A stretch of DNA of 64,000 bases from Lineus longissimus (taxonomy: Eukaryota > Nemertea > Pilidiophora > Heteronemertea > Lineidae): positions 9,927,001 through 9,991,000 of the forward strand of contig NC_088326.1 of assembly GCF_910592395.1 (NCBI RefSeq). The letters are read 5' to 3'. Under the pieces are notes generated by a model. The model searched no databases. It was given only the letters and a program-made list of their open reading frames with translations, and was not told the origin of the DNA. The position numbers and the translations under genes are program-made. Positions 45,984 to 57,347 of this stretch are shown here, in pieces; the first letter of the stretch is position 1; every line of letters begins with the position of its first letter.

Positions 45984-46424
45984 AGCCCGTAGGACACTAG
46001 CCGCCAACTTCGGCGTTCACAGGCGTTTTTTGCCGCAAGAGTCCTGAACGCCTGAAAAATCCCTAGTCTGCTATGAACGGCGTCGGCGAACGCGAATTGC
46101 CGCGACTTGCCGCAACTAAACGCCAAGTATCTAACATGTTTGATTTTTGACGCGTGTCGCCGCGTTTGAACGCAAGAAGAAGCCAGGTGTGCTACGGATT
46201 GCCGCCTGAATTGGCGTCGGCGGCGAGGCTATGGCCAATCAGTATGCGTCTTGATGTCACATGATTTCAAAATGGCAGCCTAAAGTGGCGGAAAAAACGC
46301 TACTGGACGCCGATTCTGGGCAGGTGTGCTCTGACCGGGATCCACTGGCCGCCAACTTCGGCGTCGAGAGGCGTCAGCTAAACGCTTCTTGTCGCCAAAG
46401 TTGGCGGCTAGTGTGATGCGGGCT
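45984..46424. mobile_element. PIF/Harbinger-like MITE, TAA duplication
   Basis: A 441-bp CG-rich element. Its ends AGCCCGTAGGACACTAGCCG and the complement of CGGCTAGTGTGATGCGGGCT match over about 30 bp (continuing CCAACTTYGGCG). TAA lies directly on both sides. A 3-bp TAA/TTA duplication is characteristic of PIF/Harbinger. The interior repeats CGCC-rich words (GCCGCGACTTGCCGCAACT). A partial third end copy (GGCCGCCAACTTCGGCGTC) sits near 46346. No transposase. Confidence 0.83.
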
Positions 46425-46427
46425 TAA

Positions 46428-47993
46428 GGCCTATAAGGTTTTGGATCTGCATGATATGACGCTCGGGTCGACGTGCGTGGATTCAGCGATTCAAAGATTA
46501 GGAAACCAAGAAAAGAGGTTATCCACGAAATAAGGCAACTTTAAACGTCGTTGAGATTAACGCAGAAACTAAAAAAAAGAATAAGGTGTGCTATCGTCGA
46601 ATGCCAATAAACCTCAGTAGGCAGATGCCCCTGTTATTACTTCTCTGGTAATTTATTAAGTTATTGATTTATATGTTTGCCTGACAGCTATAATTACACC
46701 ATGCGGTAGCCACACGTCCATATCACTAAACCTAATTGAGGGTTAATCAGGTTTATTAGTGCCGCACATGCAGCCCTGACTGGTAAATGAATTTGTGGTG
46801 GGGGCTTGTGGAGCACGCGCCGCATATCACACAAAATATTGACAACATAATTACAAGGCATGGCATTGTGGACACAGATAGAGTACGAATCAGTGATTCT
46901 CCAATGCAGACATAACATTCAACCATATTCTCTTGGTAATTAGTCACTGCGAACTATACATTGCGATCGCGCAGTGTAATCGGACTGAAAGTGGCCCAGG
47001 CCACATATTCGTACTTACGTTTGGGAACATCTACACAAAACACTTCGTTTAAAACCAAACAGTTTTTGATAACTAAGTCCTAATGTATCACTTTAACCAT
47101 GCCAGACACATTCGCGTGATTAGAGGTCCTAAAAGTCTCAAAAGGAAATGGCGAGGCCATTCGGAGGCAATGCCAATTCAAACGACGTCATCTGCACCTA
47201 GAGTTCGGGTAGTGCGCATGGAGGATTCGAATCACTCTGTTTTTCTAGAACTCACCATACACAGACAAACATTAGGCAGGTTTTGCAATATATATTGAAC
47301 AACAAAGTATAAGGTCAGTGCTGCAATCAACTATTGGACTAATTCCTTTAATACACGACATTTGAAGATGACCTTAATTTTTACTTTATAATGTATGAGA
47401 GAATCAGGGAATTTTCAAAAATGCGGCGATAGAATAGTTTATGCATACTTCGTACTTCGTTGTTCGTTGCTGTTTATAATCCTACATATTGATTTAGGGC
47501 CTGTCATCAAGACGAGAGTAGTAGCACCTGGAAAGGCTATCACCTGACACGGGTTTCCTCACGCGATGTTGCTGAAGGTGACAAAGGGCTATTTATCATT
47601 ATGATGGCACGTTGGTAGCCACAGACGAATTCGAAGAAGTCTGTTTTGGCGCGGACTAGTCATGCGTTTCATCTTGAACAACGGATCACCTTGTGTCCAG
47701 GCATTGGCCGAAGTCAGCTTAGGCCTTCTGACGTGTTCTGAGTATGCTAATTTGATTTGTTTTGGCGCTGATTCGTGTTCTTCGAAAAGGCCTATTCTTG
47801 TAGCTAAATGGCAATGTGAGAATATTTATTTACTGGGCAAAAGCGGAATCTACAGAAACTGTGCGGAAACAGCGGAAACATTTCATGAGATGTTTATATT
47901 ACTTGATCCTACATGCATGTGCACAATATAAATACTATTTTGTGGTCACCTTGGCAGACCGTTTTTTGTTCACTTTTTATAACCCGATATATA
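46428..47993. other. No gene recognised
   Basis: Frames at 47083-47298 and 47662-47931 (+) are moderately protein-like but show no recognised motif or clear splice pair. No repeats seen. Confidence 0.4.
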
Positions 47994-47995
47994 TA

Positions 47996-48173
47996 CAGTA
48001 GAACCTCTCTATTAAGGACACCCTTGGGACTGAAAAGTACTGTCCTTAATAGAGAGGTGTCCTGATTAGAGAGGTAAAATTGAATGGTAACAACCAATTT
48101 GGGACCAAAACCAGTGTCCTTAATAGAGAGGGTGTCCTTATTAGAGAGGTGTCCGCTAAGGGAGGTTCTACTG
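47996..48173 (+). mobile_element. Pogo-like MITE copy 2
   Basis: A 178-bp element with ends CAGTAGAACCTCTCTATTAA and CTAAGGGAGGTTCTACTG, bounded by TA on each side. Four internal AGAGAGGTGTCCT/CTCTATTAAGGACA words make strong subterminal inverted repeats. It shares GACCAAAACCAGTGTCC/TTTGGGACC-type interior with copy 1 at 25106-25298. Confidence 0.88.
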
Positions 48174-48175
48174 TA

Positions 48176-50300
48176 TATATATTTTATTAACGTGTCACCT
48201 TTTACAAAAAGCCAGCCTGCAAAGGCTAACGAGACACAATAATTCATAATTTGTAAACGGGAGCGCAACATGTCGACCGCGGCAAAGGGAGGGGTGGTCC
48301 GACCATACACGACTTATTCTACTTAAGATTTGAGGCGGTTTATTTACGCATTTGGTAGATGAGTCGTATATAGCTAGCTACACGTCCTGCCACTGCCGGA
48401 CTCGACAGAAGCGCATTCAGTCCATATATAAGCCAATCATGATCGGTCTCATCTCATACCGAGAGTTGTGTGGAACAAGGCTCGCACCAGTAGCCACAAA
48501 AATGGCACAATCAATCAAAAAGCGCGCGTTTTGGCTCACCACGGCGCGTTTTGTCCGGCGAAAGGTGCGTTTTGTCGCTTTCCCAAACGCGTGAGATATA
48601 TATTCCATCTCATTTCAAGGCTTAGTGATTTGGTTCACACACCAGATAGCACCTGCCCTCTAAAACCTGTTCCAAAACCTTCAATACAAAGTAAGACTAA
48701 AATGTTTGGACCTTTATAAAATATGGAATCAGGAATGTCCTTGACGTTGAGGCCGCCTACATAACAGTTTAATTTGTTATTTTCAGCAGAAAAATACAAG
48801 GAGCAACTTTGTGTTTTTACTTTAAAAAAATTCCAATTAATTGTGAAAAGAGTTATTGCAATTTTGTACCTAATGACAATGCAATCTTAGCGTGCTATTT
48901 TATTTTTGTTATATCAGTATGATCACAATTCCAGCGAGAGAACTTCCAGACTAAACAAGGATAAAACAACTCCACGCCGATAAGGCTAATTACCTAGAGC
49001 GCCATGGAGCCTGAAAGCCAGGGCGCCTGAAAGCCACGGCAAGATTTCTCATCCGTCGGAACTCTCTCAGCCAGGGAGAGAGTGTTGTGCGAGAGCGTCT
49101 CAGGTGTGCTCCGTCTCATCATCAGCGCTGATGATGAGACAACGGAAAGATCGATTCAATGTGAAATTAGAGTCACTAATTCGCCATAAATAAAGCAGAG
49201 GGCGCTGGATGTCTCAAGTGTTTGAGAACAGCTTCTTTTTGGGGGATAGATGTCCAAATTATAGCGCCGATATTGCAGTGGTTGTAGCGGTCGCTGGCGG
49301 GAGACCATTAAATAACTTCACACCCTACGGATAGATTCAATCTGATTAGACAGTGTGCGATATTTGCAAAGCAATGTCGACTGGTGGAAATGTCAAAACC
49401 ATCACATGTGCCCTGGGCTATAGCTTTTCATTTGTCATTCTTGCAACGTTTTCAGAACAAATTATCAGTAGACTCCGTGACGTGGGTTTGTAGTCGGACT
49501 TTCGTCTCAAGAAAAGTGCGGTCAGCTAGACAATCTTATATTACTGTCCTGTTTACCTCGCTAGCGCTGGCCTCTGCCTTTTCTTGTTTCAAGATAAAAG
49601 GGAAGACAAAATACGTCTTTAACTGCCGAACAACTTCATTGTATTCTTTCTCGACAAATCGCTAAAACACTCAACAAACAAACGATTTAAATTTCAATAT
49701 CGTATGGACCAACAGAGTTATTAAAGGCGTAATTACCACGCAGTACTGCGGGCTGCCCAGTCACCTTCCTGTTAACAGTAAATAATTATTTATAGCTTCC
49801 ATCATTACTTAAATTGCATAAAACATAAATTGTAAAAAGAAATCAGCTTCAGCGAGCAAAATGCGCTAATTACTGTCAAATCTGTAGGTTCTTGACATTC
49901 TGCTCGCTCTTTTGTTGAAAATGAATAGAATCACAACAATAGGAAAGTAATGATAGTGCCTAGATCCACTAACATGTCCAGAGTAGCACAATGAATGCCT
50001 CTGTAACTGTGGTTACATTTGCGTCACTAAGAGAAAAACTGAATTAACTTGCGTAAGCGCATTATACCTTACCTAAAAAACCCCGGTATCATTGAAGTTA
50101 CCCCACGGAAAGTACACCAAAATAGAAACAATTCTTCAGGTGCTTTAAAGATTCCTTCCTAAAGCTGATCATGAACCACTTTGATGAGTCCGTCAACATT
50201 CCAAAGGACGCAAGTTACCAAGTTGATAACATTTACGAAAAAGCGGTCTATTGTTATCTTTGAGGTTGTTCGTATAGTTAGTTACGTTGACGACAGTTTG
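48176..50300. other. No gene; small repeats only
   Basis: GCGCGTTTTG-type words recur three times at 48523-48575. CCTGAAAGCCAGGG/CCTGAAAGCCACGG is duplicated near 49010. A 28-bp perfect palindrome is at 49113-49140. No supported exon. Confidence 0.45.
49113..49140. repeat. 28-bp perfect palindrome
   Basis: GTCTCATCATCAGC is followed with no spacer by its exact complement GCTGATGATGAGAC. Too short and isolated to assign to an element. Confidence 0.9.
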
Positions 50301-50397
50301 TACTCTCTAAATGTAAAAGAGTGAACCCAGAGTGTAGTTAGGGACCACTCTAGCACTCTTTTAAGAGTGAGCTTCACTCTTTTACATTTAGAGAGTA
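50301..50397. mobile_element. 97-bp hairpin MITE-like element
   Basis: Perfect 25-bp arms start TACTCTCTAAATGTAAAAGA and end with the exact complement. Inside is a smaller inverted pair CACTCTT/AAGAGTG. Terminal TA could be the target duplication of a Tc1/mariner-type mini-element. No second copy in the window. Confidence 0.75.
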
Positions 50398-50761
50398 TAA
50401 AAACAACAACACCTTAACCAAAATACGAACCATTTTATTTGAATGCAAACCACAATCAACTTCAGTATTAAAAACTTACCTACCTCTACATTTTAAGGTT
50501 TGCTTATTTTTATTAGCGTGTTCTGGTTTTGCCAAACTGTTGCTCAGTTCGCTGCATCACTGTCGTAAATGGCAATAAAGTAAGAATTTCACGTGGACCT
50601 TTGTCATTCGTTTATCTTCAAAAGACGAACTGAAGAAGATTTGCAATGCATTATTGGTTATAACTAAATGCTTTTTCCCCTCCTTGAAATACCGGATCGG
50701 TTTTATTCCAAACACGGCTGTTATTCCAATGTTAACATGCGCAAGACATGTCATAGTCAGG

Positions 50762-50835
50762 TAAATAAGGCTATTTCGACATATTAACAAGTCCGGTAAA
50801 CAAGGCTATTTCCACATTATTAACAAGTCCGTTAA
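50762..50835. repeat. 35-bp direct tandem duplication
   Basis: TAAATAAGGCTATTTCGACA plus TATTAACAAGTCCGG is followed by the near copy TAAACAAGGCTATTTCCACA plus TTATTAACAAGTCCGT. Two copies, about 90% identical. Confidence 0.85.
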
Positions 50836-53095
50836 AGTGCTCACCAACAGCCAGAACGCGTAGGCTCTGTCTTATTAGTCTCAGTCGATCGCAGAATAGT
50901 TTTCTCTTAATAGAAGACGCCAGTAGCGAACGCCTACACCTCCTTACCACAACGAGTATTGGAATTTTCGTGATAGTGTCATTAACCAAAACCAGAATTA
51001 TCCCGAGGTAGTCAATGTGAAACATCGCAATGTGATTTCACGGCTTCCCGGTTCAGACATACGAAAAATGTTAGGTTTCCGCAACATATAAACGCTGCCT
51101 CGAAAACGAGGAACAGTAAAGTATACTGTGTCAAAAGTGGTACATTTGTAACCAGAGAGTTTTAGAGATTGATTTGAAAAAAAATATTGAACTTCTCAAC
51201 AATCACAACGCATTGGACGATTATTCATTCATTGAACCCAAACACGAACTTTCGGGTTAAATATTCTAATAGGAAGAAACCATTCCGACACTTGTCAGAT
51301 ATCGGACGGTTTTATGAATAATCCATTATGAATAGTTACTGTTATTGCTTATGCCAAATAAGTCTGAGGAAATCCATTACTGGTGACAAGAACTTGGCTG
51401 TGAATTCTGATTTCCTGAAGTCATTATGAATATGGCAGTGAATGACAAAATAAAGGGATGACTTGAACACGGGATTTAGGTGGCGAGGAAGATAATGCGC
51501 CTACTCGCCACCATATGCCGCTACATGTAGCATCAGACCAACTCTGATGATTATCTAACAATTACTTTTGCTTGTACTGCGAGACAGTTTTGGAAATGAT
51601 TTCAGGTAAGCCTGAGGTAACATTTGGATCATGTGGAGTTTTATAGCAGTTAAAAGATTTCAGTCAGTGGTCATGCTCGTGTGAAAAAAAGCGTCTCACA
51701 TGCCTTTCTTGTCATTCTGAAGGCATGATGGGGAGACTGCATTACACCACCGTAGACCCCAAGAAGTAAATAAAACAGATAACAAATCTTTCCGTACTTT
51801 AAAATGCTGAGTGTGAGACTGGGTCAAGTGTCCATCTTACCCTTTGCATCAAATACACGCCGACTCCGAACGGACTGATGTGGAAAAGGCCCCCAATACG
51901 AGAGTATACCCAGGTATAAAATCCCGACAAGTTTCTTAAAATATTTTATGACAGACGATGCAATATGAACACTGACAAAAAGGCTCATGGGCGTTTAATA
52001 CATGACGAAGTGTTTCTTAGCCACCCGAGTAGCCACAGGCAATAAATCCCGAGCTGTGTTAGACGAACCAATAAAGGTCACCTGAATCAAATAAATCAAT
52101 TCGACCAGTAACATTTGGTTATACACTACATATTCACGCAACAGTGGATGACAAAATGGGGGCACACCACGCTGTTTGATAAAACATCATGTGCACACCG
52201 TCAAAAAAGGTGCATGTCCGATCAAAAAAAAAATGTTTCCGATGCGATACTGGTCACGTGGAATAAACCCCTGGCTGTGCTAAATGAACCAAATGTAAAT
52301 TGAATCAGTGGAATCAACTTAGTCTGTCACATCTGGTAAATACTCCGCATTGTTACACCGCGGACAAAACGATTGACTGCACCACATGACAAGGGTAATG
52401 ACATGCAGGCGCCTAAAGGTTGTATTGTTTTTACCATCACTTTTGGTTACAGTCATAGACTGCGAAAAACGAAATCTAAGTTGTCTATGATGACAGATCA
52501 TGATTTCACGGAAAATGTACGTTGTTTCTTGCGTTACTTCATAACTATCCGTTTCGGCTTTCAGTCCAGTAATAAGCCATCATTTTCCCCCAATTCTTGC
52601 TTTGACACCATTGGATTTTTCAGACCGTTAATGATACAAATTCAGAGCGAAGTGAGCACAATATGTGTTATGGCGATAAGCATTCTGCCGTTTTTCCCCG
52701 ATCCGGGTTTTTTTATACACACTTTACGCAATGCAGTGGCGTGGCGAACTAGGCATGAATAGCGGGTCACAAATGTTTGATCGGATTACGGGACAAAATA
52801 TTTTTTTGTGGCAGTAAAAGGAGACCCAGCCCTTCCCACGAGAGCGCTACGTGTGTCAATATGGTTTTCGTCCAAGCTCCTGACAACAATGAATGATTTG
52901 ATGCCGCCAGCTTAGCCAGCAGTTCGGTAATCGACCGGGAAGCAGTGGAAGAGAAGGTGAACCACCTGTATGGCAGTTTGGTGTTTGTTTGTGTCGGTGA
53001 GCTCGACTTTCGGCCGATTTATCGCTTGCCTTGTTCGCCACCATAAATATGCATCATATGTTGTTGACCATGTATGCCAGTGTGTAACAATTACG
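50836..53095. other. No gene recognised
   Basis: A - frame at 50771-51025 has a hydrophobic then basic stretch but no recognised family. The + frame 52373-52762 (129 codons) lacks splice support and motif. No transposon ends seen. Confidence 0.42.
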
Positions 53096-53097
53096 TA

Positions 53098-54108
53098 CAC
53101 TCATGGTCAAAAGTAAATGGACACCAGTTTTTCTTGAATTTCTCAAAAACTAGGCTAAGCAGACACATTCACCTAACACCGATTGTAGCAAATGATCTTG
53201 GCTATTGAATAATGCTAAAATTTTTAAAATCTGTTTAGTTTTGCCTTTGATAGGAGAAATTTGGTAAATGTCTCTTTTTCACTTCTTCTTTATTAGCAGG
53301 AATTCACCAATAAAAATTACATCCTCATGTTCGACTCGTGAAGGCCTTTCATAATATATCCAGTTTTTGAAATAATTCAAACTAGAAATGTGGTTTTTGG
53401 CCACTTTTACGGTAATGATTTTTACCCCACTGGAGACACCTTTGACATAGTCCCATTAAACCATTGTCAACTCCAAATGAAGTGAAGTGGTTGTGAATGA
53501 ATGCCAATGGTCTTGTATTGTGATCTGTCTGTTTCACAATAACTAGGCACAGGCCCAACGATTATGGTCAGGTCTATTACCAATTGCGTTACATGGTTGT
53601 CATTTTAGTTAACTGGTCAGATTACTAATCTGGGAATCCCAACACAATTATTCAAGTGTCCACCTTTTGTAAAAGGTCTGTTGACCACCCTGCCATGAAA
53701 AACACAATGCCCACTCATTCACTCAAAAGGTCTGTTCAATAGATAAGGAGGGACCATGTCGTAGATGTGTCAAGCATGATCCAAATCATTACCTTAAAAG
53801 TGGCCAAAAACCACATTTCTAGTGTTTGAATTATTTCAAAAACTGGATATATTATGAAAGGCCTTCATGAGTCGAACATGAGGATGTAATTTTTATTGGG
53901 GAATTCCTGCTAATAAAGAAGAAGTGAAAAAGAGACATTTCCCAAATTTCTCCTATCAAAGGCAACACTAAACAGATTTTTAAAATTTTAGCATTATTCA
54001 ATAGCCAAGATCATTTGCTACAATCGGTGTTAGGTGAATGTTTCTGCTTAGCCTAGTTTTTGAGAAATTCAAGAAAAACTGGTGTCCATTTACTTTTGAT
54101 CATGAGTG
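53098..54108. mobile_element. 1-kb Tc1/mariner-like element with very long inverted repeats
   Basis: Bounded by TA on both sides, it starts CACTCATGGTCAAAAGTAAA and ends with the complement (..TTTGATCATGAGTG). The arms run about 330 bp (53098-53430 and 53780-54108) at roughly 97% identity. CACT..GGTCAAAAGTAA-type ends with TA duplication are typical of Tc1/mariner. The ~350-bp interior (GACACCTTTGACATAGTCCC onward) contains no transposase frame, so the copy is non-autonomous. Confidence 0.9.
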
Positions 54109-54555
54109 TACATAGCTTCCGGTCCGCCATGTTTTAGATAGGCCTATACAAATAGTTTTTGATGCACTTCAGCCGAGTTACACAGTAATTCATGATACAA
54201 AGTGACATGCATTTATGATCTATCAGTTCCCATTACAAACAATGTTAATTTATCTCAATAAGACTAAACCAATATCTTATGATCAACTAGACAAGATTGT
54301 CATAGAGTCCTGGTTGGTATAGAGTAAATTATACAACTGACGCCTTCCGATTCTAATAGCGCTTCAATTCGTTTATTAGCTGCTTGCAGCCTTAGGTATT
54401 CTCTTTTACATCTCATAGTTAATGTCATTCGTCTGTGCTGAAGGAAGAAGACGGAGGTTGTGCACCTACTCAGTGCATCCATGAAGGTTGGGCGTGTTTA
54501 GCGCAGTCTGTCCGGTCCAGGACGCTTTGTGGTCGAACAGTTCTGGACAGTAGGC

Positions 54556-54871
54556 TGTATCGTTTTAAAAAGCCACTTAGTCTTCGAAGTTCTATTACGA
54601 ATAAGGTTGAATGTGTTTGTGAACGGACTTGAAAGTCGTTTCTGCGTTCGATATTATTACAAAAAGCCAAAAAGAGCTAGCATTATCATACATTGTACAA
54701 ATAGAATTATAGTTGTATCGTTTTAAAAAGCCACTTAGTCTTCGAAGTTCTATTACGAATAAGGTTGAATGTGTTTGTGAACGGACTTGAAAGTCGTTTC
54801 TGCGTTCGATATTATTACAAAAAGCCAAAAAGAGTTAGCATTATCATACATTGTAGAAATAGAATTATAGT
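54556..54871. repeat. 158-bp direct tandem duplication
   Basis: TGTATCGTTTTAAAAAGCCA begins at 54556 and again at 54714. The copies are nearly identical, with differences such as GAGCTAGC/GAGTTAGC and GTACAAAT/GTAGAAAT. Frames spanning it repeat the same peptide on the - strand (MAFCNNIERRNDFQVRSQTH), which is a by-product of the duplication. Confidence 0.93.
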
Positions 54872-54874
54872 TGA

Positions 54875-55537
54875 CATTGGTCGTTTACAGCACGTCAGTT
54901 GCGCAATCGCGCTAGTGATCGCTTCCGCACCTTTTAAAAGTTCAAGTTCATTTTACACACTTGTTTAGGCTATAGTGCCATAATAAAGATACGGTTATCT
55001 GAACCCAAACTTGACAAAAACTGTTGTAAACAATCTAATCTAGTAATCATTTGCCCTTGTTCGGTTGGTGGTTCGCCAAAAAATCAAGCAAGAGAAAAAC
55101 AACTCCCATTGATGGTACGTCATCTAGCAGACGACGGATATAGCTGACCACGTCTTTATTCAAGGCAATTATAAATACTAGCATTTACGTTCGGCTTTTC
55201 TTCCACCGAAACACTATGGAAAAAAACACAGCAACAGTTCATCTCATAAGGTGTCAGGATTGAGTGGTGCTCAAACTATTTCTTTTTCCGTTGCATATTT
55301 CCGTCTCAAATGAACGAATGCTTGGCAAAAGTGACGTTAAGTTTATTATGCCTTCCTGGTTTAGTACAATTGATCATGACCCCCATGAAAATTGTTTCGT
55401 GGGGGTCGGTGTTATTTGCCCTGATGACAATTTGATATGACATGACAACAATGGGAATTTTGGCCGAGGTGCGAGCTGGCTTTGTGAACACGAAGACAAT
55501 AGACCGTGTATTGGGCAAGGTCTGAATTCAATTTCAG
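54875..55537. other. No gene recognised
   Basis: No element or RNA gene seen. Ends at the acceptor-like GAATTCAATTTCAG before the exon at 55538. Confidence 0.4.
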
Positions 55538-55876
55538 GTTGGCCATGGGGCGAAACCTTTTTATAGATGCATGCAGTCGCACTCTTTACGTTGGTAGTCA
55601 TGCTAGTGTTTATGTTGCTGATTTGAAAGATCCCTCAGGGCCTGTGACGTTTGATGATCCGGGTTCGATCTCCCGTCTGTCCCAGTACACACAATATGAT
55701 AGAGAGTGTGACTCTCTTCGACAACGCAATTTCCCACTGGGGTTTCCGATTTCCTGTTATTCCAACTTCAATCACCCAAGTGTTCGAAGAGTTTTAGCGT
55801 CCTCACTGACGCGCAGCTCTCTCGTCGATATCTTTATGGTAGTTAATAATATCCTTGCCTCTAGTGTCATAAACAG
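55538..55876 (+). CDS. Candidate internal exon, unknown protein
   Basis: Acceptor TTCAATTTCAG and donor AAACAG|GTGAGA, both close to consensus, enclose 339 bp with no stop in one frame. Both borders fall in the same codon phase, so the exon would be symmetric. The peptide starts LAMGRNLFIDACSRTLYVGS. It continues HASVYVADLKDPSGPVTFDD, PGSISRLSQYTQYDRECDSL, RQRNFPLGFPISCYSNFNHP and SVRRVLASSLTRSSLVDIFM. It is hydrophilic to mixed with four cysteines. A CCGGGTTCGATCTCCCG string inside looks like a pol III B box, but no A box precedes it. I do not recognise the family, and no adjacent exon was found. Confidence 0.48.
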
Positions 55877-56333
55877 GTGAGATGATTGGCGATCAATCCG
55901 ACTGATTATAAATCGACAGTAAGCTGTATTGATGAATAGGGGAAACATTGAAGTGGAACACAGCCAGATGTTACACCGGCTTTTAAGCTTAACGCTTAAA
56001 TTCGTCCTTCATTCTTTTTGCAGATACAACCCTTGCTCTAATTGGTAAATACAATTCTGATAAGATGCTGCCATCCGGAGACTTCTCATCGTAACTTAGC
56101 AGTTTATTAATCACTCGGATCGGTCATACTCCTTGGCCGAATCTGTATTAGGGAGGAAAGTGGGCAGAGATGATATTTAAGAAGCGTGGGGATACCTAGT
56201 GAGAGCATCACAGCAATCTCTGCTGGGATAAGTGCCGGGGTAAGTTATTTGAGTTGGCGAATGATACTTGTTCGAATATTGCATGCGTGATTGTCTTACC
56301 TCAAGTGACCAGGTGCACCATGATTGCAATCTG
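55877..56333. other. No gene recognised
   Basis: No exon, repeat or RNA signal seen; would be intronic if the exon at 55538-55876 is real. Confidence 0.4.
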
Positions 56334-56595
56334 CTATATATATTTGCCTGTGATGAACCTTTGAAGCGCTAAATTTGTGATCGGTATTTGCTGTTCCTCC
56401 TCTGGTCGAACGATAAAGGTTTGCTTATTTCGTTGTAGAGCTGTTGATTGGGTTTTGGCTCGATCAGTCGTAATTGCTCCCCTCCCCCCGGTTGACTGCC
56501 GGTGGCCAGGGACAGGGTCGACTCTCTGGTCGAAGTCCCCTGGAGATTCTAATACTCTTTTTAGTTTAGATTTGTTTTCCTGTCTCATGGACATC
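56334..56595 (-). CDS. Candidate exon, hydrophilic peptide
   Basis: On the - strand AACTAAGAACCTTACAG|G precedes a frame reading MSMRQENKSKLKRVLESPGD. It continues to VDPVPGHRQS, then KQTFIVRPEEEQQIPITNLA and ends LQRFITGKYI with a stop, 86 residues. The low-complexity-free, charged composition suggests coding. The overlapping + frame (56377-56601) also ends at a donor-like GTAAGG, so strand choice is uncertain. It does not join in phase with the candidate exon at 57122-57347 at the donor I noted there. Confidence 0.27.
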
Positions 56596-57121
56596 CTGTA
56601 AGGTTCTTAGTTAAGATCTAAACTAAGGATTACAAAGACCGTTCAACTGATTGTCCACACGAACACGATCTGCCCTAAGATTCTGTTAAGGATCTTCACC
56701 GTATTTCCACCTTGGAAAGACATCATGTCGCAATTAGCCCGTCGCCGACCAAATCGCAAGGGGTGCAAAGTCTTACGCCATGTTCATCGGCCATCCCATT
56801 CCCCGTCATCATGTCTAGCAAGCATCCTGAGACTGTTTTCAATTAATGCGACCCCGTGTCATTCCCAGCTTTGACAAAGACCAGACTAATCCCTCCGGAG
56901 CCTTTGCGCGGCGTCCCCGCCTCTGATTCATCTCTGATAGATTAAGGCGACGAAATAGCTCAGGGAAAATAGCCGAAAGAACAAAAAAGTGCGCCTTTTG
57001 TTGATTTCTTTGATTTCAGGATGAAAAAATATGGGTTTATAGTGAAATTGATAATCTTTGAAATGTCAGTGCTATTTATTTTGACCATTGTTGGTCATAT
57101 CGCGGGATGACCATCGTTTGA

Positions 57122-57347
57122 TCTAACACGCCAATTGTCCGAGAGCTGATACCCTATTGTAATGCTCGACTGTCCATCTGTCGTTCTCTGTCCAGGGATA
57201 AGGCGCTCGCAACAATAGGCCCAATCTTGGGAGGACCTGCATGAATTGTTCGATTTTGGTTCTGAGGGCCGGTAAAGGTAATGATTTATCAGGGTACGAT
57301 GCCAGATCGAAGTCAAACTCATGTCTGTCATTGGTGAGTTTCAAACT
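57122..57347 (-). CDS. Candidate exon, unknown protein
   Basis: After AGCTATTTCGGATTTAG on the - strand, the frame reads LKLTNDRHEFDFDLASYPDK, then SLPLPALRTKIEQFMQVLPR and LGLLLRAPYPWTENDRWTVE, HYNRVSALGQLAC and a stop. A possible donor AATAGG|GTATCA would end it at 57153. The peptide is balanced with an amphipathic helix (LRTKIEQFMQVL) and looks coding. No family recognised. An alternative frame on the same strand is also open but Ser/Asn-rich. Confidence 0.36.

Noticed and set aside
55656-55675. B-box-like CCGGGTTCGATCTCCCG suggesting a tRNA or SINE
   Set aside because: No A box in the preceding 60 bp and the stretch lies inside a better-supported exon candidate.
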